From assembly GCA_949358305.1 (NCBI GenBank), contig OX442314.1, forward strand, positions 26,397,118 to 26,461,117: a stretch of DNA of 64,000 nt. Reading direction: 5' to 3'. The position numbers and the translations under genes were made by a program. Positions within the stretch are counted from its first letter, which is position 1. Every line of letters starts with the position of its first letter. The notes under the pieces were generated by a model. The model saw only the letters and a list, made by a program, of their open reading frames with translations. It made no database searches and was not told where the DNA came from. Source of the DNA: Strigamia acuminata. Taxonomy: Eukaryota > Arthropoda > Chilopoda > Geophilomorpha > Linotaeniidae. This document shows, in pieces, positions 30,341-41,864 of the stretch.

Positions 30341-31088
30341 ACAATTGGATGTTAGTATTAGAAACGGGTCTGATAATTCACGTAGTATGAAACCTTGTTA
30401 GGTTTTTTCTACAGTGGGTCTGGCCCACAGAGGATCCTCATTTCGGAGAAATCAGTTTTTAACAGTTTGTTTGGACAAAGACTGGTGATTAGGTTTGGGT
30501 CCCAAAGCAGCAGTCCAAACTTTGCACTTATTCTGACGACAGAGCCGTGTAACGATATCTAGCTAATTTTATTGTAAATAAACGATAACTGACCGACATT
30601 CACTCTGTTCCAATCTTGCTAAACATTCTTGGTAACACTTAATCTGAGCTTCTTTGTCCGATTCACAATTAGGTTTGTTTAACGGTAAAAAATTATACTA
30701 GAAATTAAAAAAAAAAATTACGGTAAAAACTAAATTTTTTTTTATAAAAAATATAAATTACTTGTCGCAGAAAGAAGTAAAGTGAGGCCTTATTGCCTAC
30801 TGACACTGGTAATGCATATTGAAATGGCATTATAGGGTTGTCAGGTGCTATCTACAAGTATAAGAAAATAAAGAAATAAACTCCAAACCTATTAGACAGC
30901 TAAAGAGTTTGGGAAATATTACTTTTGTTAAGGCGAAAATAAGACCATTTTAATAGGTATTAATGACATTTTCACTCAGACGTTTAGATTTAAAAATTTT
31001 AAAAAGAAAGTGTAAATTTGTACAAGCTTAGTACAATGATTCGTTTGCATGTGGGATAATGAGATGATACAGTAACAAAAACGGCCAC

Positions 31089-31510
31089 TATACTCTTGTT
31101 CGACTCAAAAGGGTGGCCTTCTCCCATTGGCCGAGCCGCATTACTCCTAACTCCAGTCTGTATTACTACCACTAGGAGAAGTAGTTTTTATTTTTATTTA
31201 TTTTTAGATTCTTATGACCATTTAAATTGATATAATTTTAATTGTATTTTAATATAAAATGTTATTTCCATTTAGGAAATAAAGTTTTATGCACATATAA
31301 ATGTAAAACTCATGTTTGTTCTGTTTATTGGTTGCTTTGTCTGGAAAGCAAACAATTTTGAAATTTTGGCTGTTACCTAGGCAATCGATTACAATGTCCG
31401 TACATTGTAATGCATTTCTGGTGTTTGGGTCTATATTTTTGGATCACTACACCAGTGATACAGCTCGGCCAATGGGAGAAGGCCGCCCTTTTGAGTCGAA
31501 CAAGAGTATA
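31089..31510. mobile_element. TATACTC-type MITE, copy 1
   Basis: Long terminal inverted repeats (about 48 bp) begin TATACTCTTGTTCGACTC. The same family occurs at 37497-37909 and 43178-43486. TA ends suggest a Tc1/mariner-type target. No coding capacity. It lies in an intron of copy A. Confidence 0.78.
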
Positions 31511-32164
31511 GCCCTCCTCCCCGGGCTAGGTCAATTACCCACATAGGGGTTGACCTTTGGGGCCGCAGGCGGTGTGTGGCAGTGACGCAGGTCACCAGGG
31601 TGGCCTAGCGGTCACAGTTTAAACAGCATTGTTAAACGGTTATATCTTAAAATTTAGCGGCTGATTTAGATTGATTTGAGTGGCAGTGGGCATGGCCACA
31701 CAGCATTTAAACATCAAACCATGTTGAACTGCAATTGTAAACTGACTTTCGAATGTAGCTAGCGAATTGTACTTCTAGCATTGTAGTGACTACACTTTCA
31801 CGGTCATCATGGTGCGATTTCCCCACCCAATCACAAGCTTTTGATTAAGAGAGCACTTCATTATGAAATAACGGTATTTTTAACACATTACTACCGTAGG
31901 AATGTGAGCAAAACATAGATTTATTAGGTAGTGTACCAACCAGTATGGCAGTTTCATCGCAGTATCCATCTGTATGGACACCGAAATTCAATTCACTTCC
32001 TTGATCAAGAAAATATCCTAAAAAATGAAATATTTCTGTATGAGAATTTTAGAGATCCAGAAACCACTTCTCATTTTGCAGTTGCTTCTCATTCTAATTT
32101 GGCTAGATTTTTCCATTGAGGAATTGTATGAATAATTTAAATAACATGACCTTACGTTAAAGGC

Positions 32165-32477
32165 AGTGGCTACGTTCATGTCCGACGTGAAAGTATTATT
32201 TTCAAGCTGCGCTGTGATTGGTTGAGAGCTAACGATGGCGCTTCGTTTCATCAATGTACGTTTTCTCAAATCGATGTATTTCGAGGTGTTAGCTTCTTTT
32301 TTCCTAAAGAGGGGGCGCGTAGCCCCCCCCCCCTTGACCCTCCCAGACCTAACCTTATCTGTTTTTAGCAATGTAGACAGAACGGACTTTTTCGTCAATG
32401 TAGTTCAATGCATCTCTCAACCAATCACAGCGCGCCTTGAAAACAATACGTTCACGTCGGACGTGAACGTAGCCACT
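32165..32477. mobile_element. MITE with ~62-bp inverted repeats
   Basis: Starts AGTGGCTACGTTCATGTC and ends with its near-perfect reverse complement; arms continue through a CTGTGATTGGTTGAGAG box. About 313 bp, noncoding, located between exons 2 and 3 of copy A. Confidence 0.72.
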
Positions 32478-32870
32478 TCGTACATGAAAACATGAAGCGA
32501 GCAAGTTACTGCAGAAGATCAGAAGCAGGAACTAGTCACCGCATCAGCCTTTCGGTTGTCAAATATTACCTCCATTGACGATTAATGCAGTTCCCGTTAC
32601 AGTTTTCTTTTCATAAATGTCAATCATTGATGGGTCTGTGAAGTATGTAAGATTGCCTTCATTTGCAGTCATATTAACGATGAGACGTTTGTACTATAAA
32701 TACACAACAGAAGTTTTCTTTTAAAACAGTTAAGGAAAATAATTTTTATTTAACAAAACACTGCTGTATTCAGGATTATTAATACCGTAGAAATTCGGTT
32801 CTAAGATGCACCCCCAACTTTTACACATGGTATTTTGGAGAGAAAAAAATTAGCAGTCGATTGTAAGACG

Positions 32871-33407
32871 TGTGACCATTCGGCCACCCAAGGATGACCT
32901 GCATCACTACCATACACTACCCAATGGTCCCAAGGTCATCCCTCCTCGCAGAGTGATATGACCCAGTAAGGGAAAGGAGGGAGCGGAGTGGTGTAGGGAG
33001 AGAGAAGAGCTGGGTCTCAACCGAGACAGACATGCAAACAAGAAGTCTTTAAGCTAGCAAGAGCAGTCGTGTTCTGTGCTGTCACTGCTCTCTTCCCTAT
33101 TCACCATGGTGACACAGTGGCGAGATGTTAGGTCCACCACAGCCTCCATGAGTGGTTGCTTAGGCTGTGCGGGTAAGTACGGCAGAATAGATAAGTCCAA
33201 CCGGTCACATTATTCATGGGGATCCCCCCCTATGTGTGACGAGTCGGTTGCTGGTGTGGGTTGACAGGAGACTCCAACCCCTAAACGAGATTAATAAAGG
33301 CCAACAACCCAACAATCTGGAGTCCTTTGTCTTATTTTACGTGAGTATGCATCCCACCCCATGGTATTCAGTCCACAGGCTGCCATGGCTAAGATCATAC
33401 CGTCACA
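32871..33407 (+). repeat. Possible solo LTR
   Basis: It begins TGTGACCATT and ends ACCGTCACA, has an AATAAA near the 3' part, and the last 100 bases resemble the layout of the ends of the other Gypsy LTRs here. I could not find a matching target duplication, so the borders are uncertain. Confidence 0.4.
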
Positions 33408-34516
33408 ATTGAGGGCCCTGTCCTGAGATGATGAATCTGGACTTTTTTTATAATTTCATCTACTGGTAACAAGTAGATTGCTGCAAAAAATTTCATGGGT
33501 TACAGCAAAATTCCTACATTATTACTGATTATTAAATTCTGTGCATCAGCATGCAGGCACCCTCTATTGTAACTTCCAGTTATTTGTGTCTAGCTTGAAA
33601 TACCATGTACCGGTACTTTGGAGCCCCCTTGGGCCTGTTAGCCCCATATACAAGTATTGTAACAGAACCTGACAAGCTTCGTATTTGAAACCCCTGAAAG
33701 ACTTGTAGTAATCCGAAAATTACTACTAGAAAAGGATTATCATTCTAAGTGTATTTTGAAATATACATTATAAAGGTGTAATGAAAGAGTTAAATTAACT
33801 GATAAAATGAACAAGATGTAGCCCCTATGATTCCGTGGGAAGCGCGAGGAATTGAGTTTACAGAAAACGCTATTTCCAGTTAGCATGAGGAATTCTCCTC
33901 AGTCTGAACCAAACCCTGAACATTGAAACATCTCTGCATGAGCACACTTGAAAACACATTACATTTCTTGTTTGCTTGGAGATATCTGGTCAGCCCTTGG
34001 ATTCACCACTTGGAATACTAGCCAGTTATTTCCAGCATATTTGGTAATTGTCTTTGCCACAAAACATATTCTGCGTGAGAAGAATAGTTAGTGTCTTTGC
34101 TACAAAAGACAATGGAATTTCCAAGTCCGTCATCGACGTTGACGCTCGCCCGCTGTCGCAACCACAAGCGGATCAGTGAGAGCAAATTCCACCGTTGCCG
34201 AAGTAAATCGCAAATTGTTCACGAGAATTCCCATACTCAAGTATCGGAGAATCCGATTTACATTTCGCTCCACCTCAAATGAGTGAAGAGATTCAGCTCG
34301 AATCTATCTCTGAGTTACCAGAAGAAGCGCCCGTCGAATCGCGAGTAGAGACCCACGTACGATTCTAAGTCGAGTCCAATCTGTTGACGAGAGCCCAGTC
34401 GGATCGAGTCGGCTATTCGCCAGTTTCAGACCAAATCAGTCATCTTTATTTCTATTGTATTATTTCTTCTTTCCACATTTGCTATCTTCATTTGCATATT
34501 TTATCAGAAATACGCG
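33408..34516. other. Intron 1 of copy A, no gene recognised
   Basis: About 1.1 kb of mixed sequence. A less AT-rich stretch at about 34100-34440 has several short open frames but no domain I can name and no splice pattern connecting it to the channel gene. Confidence 0.35.
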
Positions 34517-34680
34517 TACTGCCTCATTTAAACGCCCGGGTTCATTCAGATGCCGGGCCCGAATAAACGCCGGGGGTTCAGCAGCGTTTATTGCACCGCG
34601 CGCCGCCCCGAACCGACTTTACCGGGAGGGGGGGGTCGACAAAAAAAAATTTAACGCCCGGGCATTTAAATGAGGCAGTA
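34517..34680. mobile_element. GC-rich MITE (CCCGGG core)
   Basis: Inverted ends TACTGCCTCATTTAAACG and its near reverse complement enclose GC-rich sequence with CCCGGG repeats. The ends resemble those of the larger element at 43033-43882 (TACTGCCTTGAATAAACG), so they may belong to one family. Confidence 0.65.
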
Positions 34681-34859
34681 AGGTAGTTTGTATAGTCTAA
34701 AGTCTAAAATTAAACTCGAATTGTACATCTTCTCAAGTTGAGAAGTTCCTATTTATTCTATATTCCATCTTTGTAAATTGTTTCAAGACGAAACAATCCG
34801 GTTCATATTGTGTTAAATAAATTAAGTAAGATTGCTTTGAGAATCCAAGAGATTTCATT

Positions 34860-35297
34860 AAGGGGTTTCATTAAGTGGGCTATTATTGTGATTAGTTGAT
34901 TATTGCAATAATCATAATCATTCAATTATTAATACGTTACAATTGTTTAAAAAAAGTTCCTACAAATAATAATTGCAACTACCTAACTCGTTTCATGTGT
35001 TCAGTTTAACATAAACTGAGCAGACTTTGTTATATTATGACCTTGTGTAGTTCAAGCGGGTCTGGCGCCGCCATGTTAGTTTCAGTCGAGAGAGCCCAAG
35101 CAAGGACGACTACTAGTAGTCGTCCTTGGCCCAAGTCAGCAGAAAATCATGGTTTGGGGTGATTACTTGATTAGTTGCTTATTAGATTAAATGATTATTC
35201 TGGGGACTGGTTGAATCCAGTCACATGAAACATCAAGTAATCGACTAATCAAAGTAATCAAAGTAATCAACTAATCGCTCATTTAATGGAACCCCTT
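34860..35297. mobile_element. MITE with AAGGGG ends and a central palindrome
   Basis: The ends AAGGGGTTTCATTAAG and CTTT/CCATT counterparts are inverted repeats running on into repeated GATTAGTTGATTA motifs. TTA/TAA at the borders suggests a PIF/Harbinger-like target. A perfect 28-nt palindrome lies at 35101-35128. Confidence 0.62.
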
Positions 35298-35539
35298 ATT
35301 GTATAACCATAAGACTTAGAAATAAGCAACCATGCGATATTTGTCTTTTATTAAGTAGTAAAAGTGAGATCACGACAGCCTTTGTGTTTGCACTGCTGTT
35401 GTGTTAAAGTCACTTATTATATTTCTTAGTTTTCTCAATAGAGCATCCAGAAACTCTATATTCATGTTCACAGAAAAAAAATAATTCATGACTTTAAAAT
35501 GGCTAAAATTTAATTAAATTTGATACTTGCCCGATTCAC

Positions 35540-36007
35540 ATTCATATAGTCCCAATTTTTAATAATACTGGAATCTGACCACAGCTGTGTGTAGTTTGAA
35601 ACAGACACTTTCAACTCGAAAATTCCTTTCAGTGCCAATGCACAAGCTTGAAATTTATTTATGAAGTAACCGTAACCGTGAATATTGTCTTTTGCTTGTT
35701 TCCAATAAGTAGTCAAAGCCTTATTATCCATTCCAGACATCATAAGCCGGGAAGAATTTAGTCCAGACGTCTGTCTAAATTCAATGTTGACTTTGTATGG
35801 GCCAGATAAGTAATATTGTATTCTTTCAAATGTTTGATAGCAGCAGATGGCAAAGCAAATTGGAACAACAACCAACCACAGTACACGAACTGAAAGAGAC
35901 TTCTGTTTGACTAATATCTTATCCAATATTGGTAAAGATCTATTCTCAGTTGACGTTGCAATTTCTGCTTTGCACAAACGCCTGATGCGAGATTCAGGAA
36001 TTCTCAT
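35540..36007 (-). CDS. Copy A exon 1: cytosolic N-terminus, TM1, start of ectodomain
   Basis: The start ATG at 36005-36007 is chosen because copy B aligns from the same methionine (MRIPESRIRRLC against MKISKLRVRRLC). About 40 cytosolic residues precede TM1 (VLWLVVVPICFAICCY), then YYLSGPYKVNIEF, which resembles the Y-rich post-TM1 stretch of DEG/ENaC proteins. The donor GTGAAT at 35534-35539 gives 156 codons in phase 0, matching the phase of exon 2. An alternative donor, GTATCA, 13 bases further on would break the phase. Confidence 0.7.
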
Positions 36008-37496
36008 TTTGCAGGATTTCACGGTTAACGCCAGAGAACTCTTGCGAGTAATGCTAATGCTGTGAGGCAACAACACTTTCTAATCTTTAATATTTATACG
36101 CACGCGATGCGTAGATATTAATATTCTTGAATGTATGTATGTATGTGAAGTAGCAGGTGTTTATTCATAATATATACTCTTACACGCGTGGGAATATGTG
36201 TCAATTGACAACTATCACAAACCACAGTGAATGTTGTTCAACGAGTTAATTCAAATTTGATTATACATAATTTTAATAATTATACTCGAGCACCTCATTT
36301 TACTAACAAATCAATTGTGCTTATACATACATTATAAGAAAAATAAATTACAAAATTAATGTAATTCAAACACAATCTAAACCTTACTAAAAGTACTTGT
36401 AGAACCCAATTTGTAAGTTATGCTTGGTGCTATAAAGTCTGCGCCTTATATCTTGAACTTGATACCAAATTATAACACTAGCTGCATTCAAAAAATAAAA
36501 ATAACAATTTTTAAGTGTATTTTAAGTTTTAACATGGGTTTAAACAGGAAATGATATCATTTTTGGTTTAAAATTGAAGTAAAAGACAAAATATTTTAGT
36601 TTTTGAATGCAGCTAGTGTATTTTTGATAATCCCTTGAGTTGTATGTTGAATGTTTTTAATAAAATTCTTTATCATTTTGAACTGCCTGTGAACGAGTGC
36701 CATTAATATTTACAACAAAGAGTGCAAGTTCAACATCTTTTAAAATAAAAAAATCAATTATGGGAGAAATTATCAATTCAATTCTACGTGTTAAGTAACA
36801 TTTGAAATATAGTAATTTGTCGTGCTAATTATTAGTTGTGTGCGTGAAGTGAATATTCGATACTGTATACATATTAAATTTTCTGGAAAGATATTAAAAA
36901 TTAAAATTTGTTTCAAAAATTTAAAAATGCAACTTGTACAACCATGTAATTTAAAATTATCATTTCTGAATTATTCTAGTTTTCAACGTGCTAATTTAAA
37001 TTTTTAATATTTCAATTTGATTACAGGTGCAGCTGTTCATGCTACACATATATATTAATTATAATAATTATTACTGTGCTGAATACGCAAATCAATTTTG
37101 ATTAAATTATAGAAAAAGAAGTAGCAAATTTGTTTCATGTAATTCAACAACACAGCAAAACAAAAGTTTGTTTCAGAAATAAATAGCATAAAGACGTCCA
37201 ACACAATAAAATTGTAAAATAATCTAAACAGGCTCAATTACATGTTTACATACCGTATACCCAGTTATCTAGATAGGTGAAAATGTGAATTTCACTTTTT
37301 TAGAAAACTGATCATGTAAACAAACCAGTTTACCAGAAAAAAAAACTGATCATTTAAACGAACCTGTTTTCCAATTATTTAAACGCTAAAATCAAAGTGC
37401 AGGTCTTACACAAAATGTGTTGTGATTTTATCTTAATTTTAAATTTTAAATTAAAACAGACAAGTTGAAATGTAAATATAATTCGTGACATGAACA
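36008..37496. other. Spacer between copy A start and the end of copy B
   Basis: AT-rich, with a short GTAT run near 36130 and one MITE at 36475-36619. The upstream promoter of copy A would be here; I see no convincing core promoter element. No other gene. Confidence 0.45.
36475..36619. mobile_element. Small MITE, ACACTAGCTGCATTC ends
   Basis: 145 bp with perfect 20-bp inverted ends (ACACTAGCTGCATTCAAAAA and its reverse complement). A single end of the same family is seen at about 41672-41694. The ends resemble the hairpin MITE at 2515-2674. Confidence 0.75.
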
Positions 37497-37909
37497 TATA
37501 CTCTGGCTCATCGTAAGAGGGGGACCAGTTCCTATTCGCCGAGCCTGTTTATTCCTAACTGTTGCCTTTATACTACCACCAGGAAGTCTAGTTTTGTTGT
37601 GTTTTTAATTTGTTTGATTATTGTAATGGTTGAAATGATGTTAATTGACTTTTATTTAATAATAAAATGTTTTAAAAAATCTTAAAGCAATGTTTTATGC
37701 TGTTATTGTTTCAAAATACATGCTAGTTCAGTTCGTTCAGTTTATTGGTTGCTTTGTCAGAAAAGCAAGCAATTTTTGAATTTTATTATTGATTGTTTAG
37801 TCTGGCAAGCACTCAACATGTATTTTGGCCTACTTTTATGTATACCTACACCAGTGAAATGGCTCGGCCAATAGGAACTAGTCCCCCTCTTACGATGAGC
37901 CAGAGTATA
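37497..37909. mobile_element. TATACTC-type MITE, copy 2
   Basis: 413 bp with inverted ends TATACTCTGGCTCATCG. It lies downstream of DEG/ENaC copy B, close to where the missing exon 11 would have been. Confidence 0.78.
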
Positions 37910-38513
37910 GAAGTGGAATTAGAAAATCCAGTTGCTTCTATCTGCAATCCAAATGTACAATTGCTAAAATTTCCATGAAGTAAATAGTGTGTGTCATGTA
38001 GTAGGGTTACTACACTTAATGATGTAATGAATATAACGCCCTCTGCAGATAACCATTGTAAACCAGTTAGGAAGTTACCTTCAGATGACAAGGTCATCAC
38101 TCACTCATGTATGATCATTCAGAAGTATAACATGTGTTCCCTCATCAGTAAAAGCTAGAAGCATTCAATGTGGACTCTTTATTAAGCAATTAGATAACAG
38201 TGTGCAAGTGGATTAACGAATCCCTTCTATGTAGGTGGAAAATACAGTCTTGTAAGTTATACCTGCATTTGATTGATTCAAGGAGCTTCTTTTTGAAGCA
38301 ACTGTCTTTGCAGTGCTTGTGTTCTTCCATTCCAACACAAGGATTCGATTTTGTTTTCAATAATATTTTCTGCATTATTCAATGCGCTAAATATTTTACA
38401 GAGTAGTGAAGCTAATTGTCGTGTTGAACAGGTGCACCACTGAATGGCAGCACACGTGTTGTAAACACTGGGCTAAGGTGATAAGTCAGTTGACAACTGA
38501 TTCAATAAACAGT

Positions 38514-39503
38514 TGTGGTGACCCTGATTTTATACCGCCTAAAATCATCGTCCCCGCTTAAATAATTATCTATTTAATTGTTTGGTGTGGCACACGCCAA
38601 AAGTGTGACTTGAGAGCGGAAATCCCTCAGGCACACTTTACCCTCTTTTGGGCTAATGCATTGCATCAGAGCGATAATAGTGATGTAATACATCCTGTAT
38701 TGCACCAAAATTATCACTCTACGCACATTTGGTGCGCAGGACCAGAGAGCACATAAATACCCAAATTTTGGTGCTCTCGATCAGACTCGACCACATCACC
38801 AACAAGAACACAACATCACTGCTTCGAACAAGGAACAAACCTGAACTTCAAGTATTGATAGTGTTAGTTTGGTGAGTTGAGACTTCTATTTGCAGTTTCC
38901 ACTGTATTATCGGTGGAACCAGCCACATTTGCGCTTTGTGTGTAACCGCCACTGCCGGTTACACGCACTCATCACGAATCTCGGGTAACGCCCGAGAAAA
39001 CCGCTCACTGCCGGTTATTGTGAGTCTCGTTGACTTGTTCCGAGCCTCATCGTTGCTGGTACAGCACACACGCTTGTTCGTGAACCATCGTGGACAACTG
39101 CAGACCACCGAGAGCTTCCTCCGGAGTCTGTAGTTTAAACCATCGTACGAGCGGCGAAATTTGTCTCGGCAAAGTCCGCCTCGCCATTTTGGTGTACGTG
39201 ACAAACTCTGCGCCCAAATAAAAAACCTTTGTTCCACGAGAGCATTGTAGCTCTCGTTATTTTCATCTTTCCTTTCCTTTATCATAATTATTAATATTAG
39301 TATTACCATTATTATTGTAAATTCATTGAATAAAGTTATTTGTATTTTTATTTCAATTCAAACTGCAGTTTTCATTTCACTAAAATTACCCCTAGACACC
39401 ATTTTTACAGGCAGCCGAGTATAAGGCCTATCCACGGCATCTCAATTGCGAGATATTCACGAACAGGTAAGTATTTCGTGAATAAATTCCCGGAGTCGCA
39501 ACA
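38514..39503 (+). repeat. Solo LTR of a Gypsy-type element
   Basis: 990 bp from TGTGGTGACC to GTCGCAACA, flanked by the target duplication CAGT at 38510-38513 and 39504-39507. Contains a TATA-like CATAAATA at about 38752. The last 150 bases (CCTAGACACC, then GGCCTATCCACGGCAT) parallel the end of the element 1 LTR, so a related family. It lies in intron 9 of copy B and marks a past insertion removed by LTR recombination. Confidence 0.82.
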
Positions 39504-39814
39504 CAGTTAGTTAGGAATTTTCATCCTGTGCACTTCATTGGCTGTAGACACTACACTAATGTTGTCGTAAAGCCAAAGAATCACAATTTTAGTTTCAAGC
39601 ATCATAGGCAAACCACATGCCTGAACCGCATTTTCTTTAGCCTTAGTTCCTAGACCAGGGCATCACATTAGAGGTGAGTTAATTAATTAAATGCTTGATA
39701 ATTTTTTATGGCCGTTGGCAGAAAAAATTTCCCCACCCCAACCCTGTCTTAATCAGTGGCAGGTTAGCTTTTGCAAGGCCCTCGACAAAATGTTTACATT
39801 ATTATTATTCCAAT

Positions 39815-40033
39815 GCATAAGGGCGACGTCACATTTACGCATACATGTAGCGTACCTATTTATAACCTGACCAGAACCAACTTACCCTGACTAAACGTTT
39901 ACTGTTTTGTGCCAAATATTGGTTGTAAAAAATTAAAGCATAGCTTAAAACCTAGAGTGGAAGATTAACGCGAATTTATATATTGCGCTTACAGATACTT
40001 TTTGTCGGCGTAAATGCGACGTCGCCCGTACGC
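39815..40033. mobile_element. MITE with GGGCGACGTC ends
   Basis: Inverted ends of about 28 bp (GGGCGACGTCACATTTACGC and its near reverse complement) around AT-rich filler. 219 bp, noncoding, in intron 9 of copy B. Confidence 0.65.
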
Positions 40034-40929
40034 ATTTAGTGTTTGACGTGCATATGCGTAAGTGCAACATTGGTTCGTCGCACTTATATGTTGGATCACC
40101 AATGGTTGAAGTAGGCAAAAAGTAAAAAAATCAAATTTCTACATTTTGTGAATAATACTGTACTTCAAGAAATGAAAATCTGAGGATTGAAACAGCAGTC
40201 TGTAGAATGTTTCGTTTACTCATAAGAATAGAATATTTTTCAGCTCCTTCTGGACGAACGTATAACTATAAAAAAAATACAAAATTTGAATCAAACCGAA
40301 TGCAATCTAAAAATGACGAATAAACAACTGATCCCATAAAGAACTGGAAGTAGATAATTAGGGTAACGACAACTTTTTATAACATTTGTATACTTATACA
40401 AAGATTTAGGTTTGACTGTGCGCAAAGCATGGCAGAGAAGAATATGTCCGAGCCATGTCAACTGCAACTATGCTAAAACTCTGGATATTTTGAACACACA
40501 ACACATAACAGAGAAATCTTGGAATACAGACAGTAAGTTACCTGAAACAACCCATTAGTGCATTCGATACACACAGGTCTTTTAATAATGAGGAAAAATG
40601 TAGATGTAGTTCCAGCATATTTCATTGGGTCTGTAATAAAAGACATTTGTACGGGTTACTGGCACAATTATTATTCTAATTGGGTGTACTTATTTTTATA
40701 TCCAAACATGTTCCTGTGTGCATGTAAATATCTTTATCCTCGTAGCTTTTCTCACCTTCCCGGTTCAAGAAACCTGATCCCTACAATCGAAAAGCAAACA
40801 ATCAAAATTGTTCTGTCTGTGTGTTAAAAATGGTAAATGTTAAATTTGAAACCCCAAAGTGCTTTAAAGATAAAAAAAAAAAGTAAGAACTAACACAAAT
40901 TTTGTCATATGTGGCATTGGATACCCGAT

Positions 40930-41178
40930 GTAGTAATACCATGAACCAAGGATAACATGATCACGTATCAACATGTTCAATACGTTTTGCCACTGATGGC
41001 GCCACATAATACATAGCTGCATTGTATTCTGGGATGACAACAGGTAACAAATGTGTTAGTCGGCAAGCAATGCATTATACGTGATTGCTGTCATCCAATC
41101 AGCGCACAGAATAACGAATCAATAGGAAATAACTAACGGATACGTGTCCATGTTATCCTTGGTTCATGGTAATACTAC
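40930..41178. mobile_element. MITE with ~40-bp inverted repeats
   Basis: GTAGTAATACCATGAACC at the left is matched by its near reverse complement at the right (arms about 40 bp, few mismatches). The element abuts the reverse transcriptase fragment on the right. Confidence 0.7.
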
Positions 41179-41668
41179 ACAAAACACTGCGCGCAACAAC
41201 CCGATAAACATGAGGACCAAAAGTAAGGCCATCATCCACAGTAACACCAAGATACCTAATAGTTGAACAACGAGGTATAAGAACACCAGCAAAACGACAA
41301 AGAAAACAAAGCTTAACCGTCCTCGAGAAAAAGGACACGACAACCGACTTTTCAAGATTTACCGATATATGGCTCAAAGACGTCCACTCAAGGACCACAC
41401 CGAGACACTGCTGAAGACGACTACAGTCCTCAATCGAGCAGATGACCACACCCAACTTGGTATTGTCCATGAATAAAGCATGGTAAAAATCACAAATAAA
41501 ACACGATAAATCATTCATAAAAATCAAGAAAAAAATACGGCCAAGGATAGAGCCCTGGGGGACACCAGTTAAACAATTAAAGGAAACAGGATAAACATAG
41601 TCACCACACTTAACATAAGCAGAACGAGAACTCAAAAAACTCTTAAACAAGAAGCAGAAAACGTACAA
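41179..41668 (-). pseudogene. Non-LTR retrotransposon reverse transcriptase fragment
   Basis: About 160 codons reading on the minus strand, with TGVPQGSILGRIFFLIFMNDL, the classical RT block before the catalytic site of LINE-type (Jockey/RTE-like) elements, and IRYLGVTVDDGLTF downstream. The catalytic position reads FMDN where family members have ADD, so it is inactive. Truncated at both ends; it lies in intron 6 of copy B. Confidence 0.75.
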
Positions 41669-41864
41669 GTATTTTAATTTTTGAATGCAGCTAGTGTCTG
41701 GAAAAATCTAGTAAAATAAGAAATTTCTTTTCATTTTCTCACAAAAATATCAAATTCTTATTCAACGCTGAAGCAGCAAGAATAAAATATTGTGTTTTTT
41801 GACAGCTTGTGAACACTTTTGAAAAAGGAACGGTAATTATAATATTAACTCTGCAGTCACATAC

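Larger units (their letters stand above)
1188..36007 (-). pseudogene. DEG/ENaC-family channel gene, copy A: two channel modules in one ORF, disrupted by a Gypsy insertion
   Basis: Degenerin/epithelial sodium channel family, a plasma-membrane cation channel. The 11 exons on the minus strand are 36007-35540, 32693-32570, 32017-31937, 30847-30762, 30697-30594, 29657-29117 continuing at 15121-14816, 2761-2677, 2443-2355, 2202-2101, 1853-1747 and 1566-1188. All junctions use GT-AG and phases agree, giving about 823 codons. Module 1 has TM1 (VLWLVVVPICFA) near residue 50, a Cys-rich ectodomain with CGCLRPC near 330, and TM2 with GLSLLS near 397. The same exon 6 continues into a third membrane segment near 465-485 followed by YMPDVIACGD, the post-TM1 signature position of this family. 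Module 2 ends with CHCQPSC and a final TM with GLSLFAIPE. The usual FPAVTICN is not visible in module 1. A 14 kb Gypsy element splits exon 6, so this allele should be null unless polymorphic. Confidence 0.75.

Noticed and set aside
33076-33264. 62-codon frame in the candidate solo LTR
   Set aside because: No domain, and it lies in sequence that looks like an LTR.
35527-35533. Donor GTATCA for exon 1 of DEG/ENaC copy A
   Set aside because: Leaves phase 1 where exon 2 requires phase 0; GTGAAT at 35534-35539, conserved in copy B, fits.
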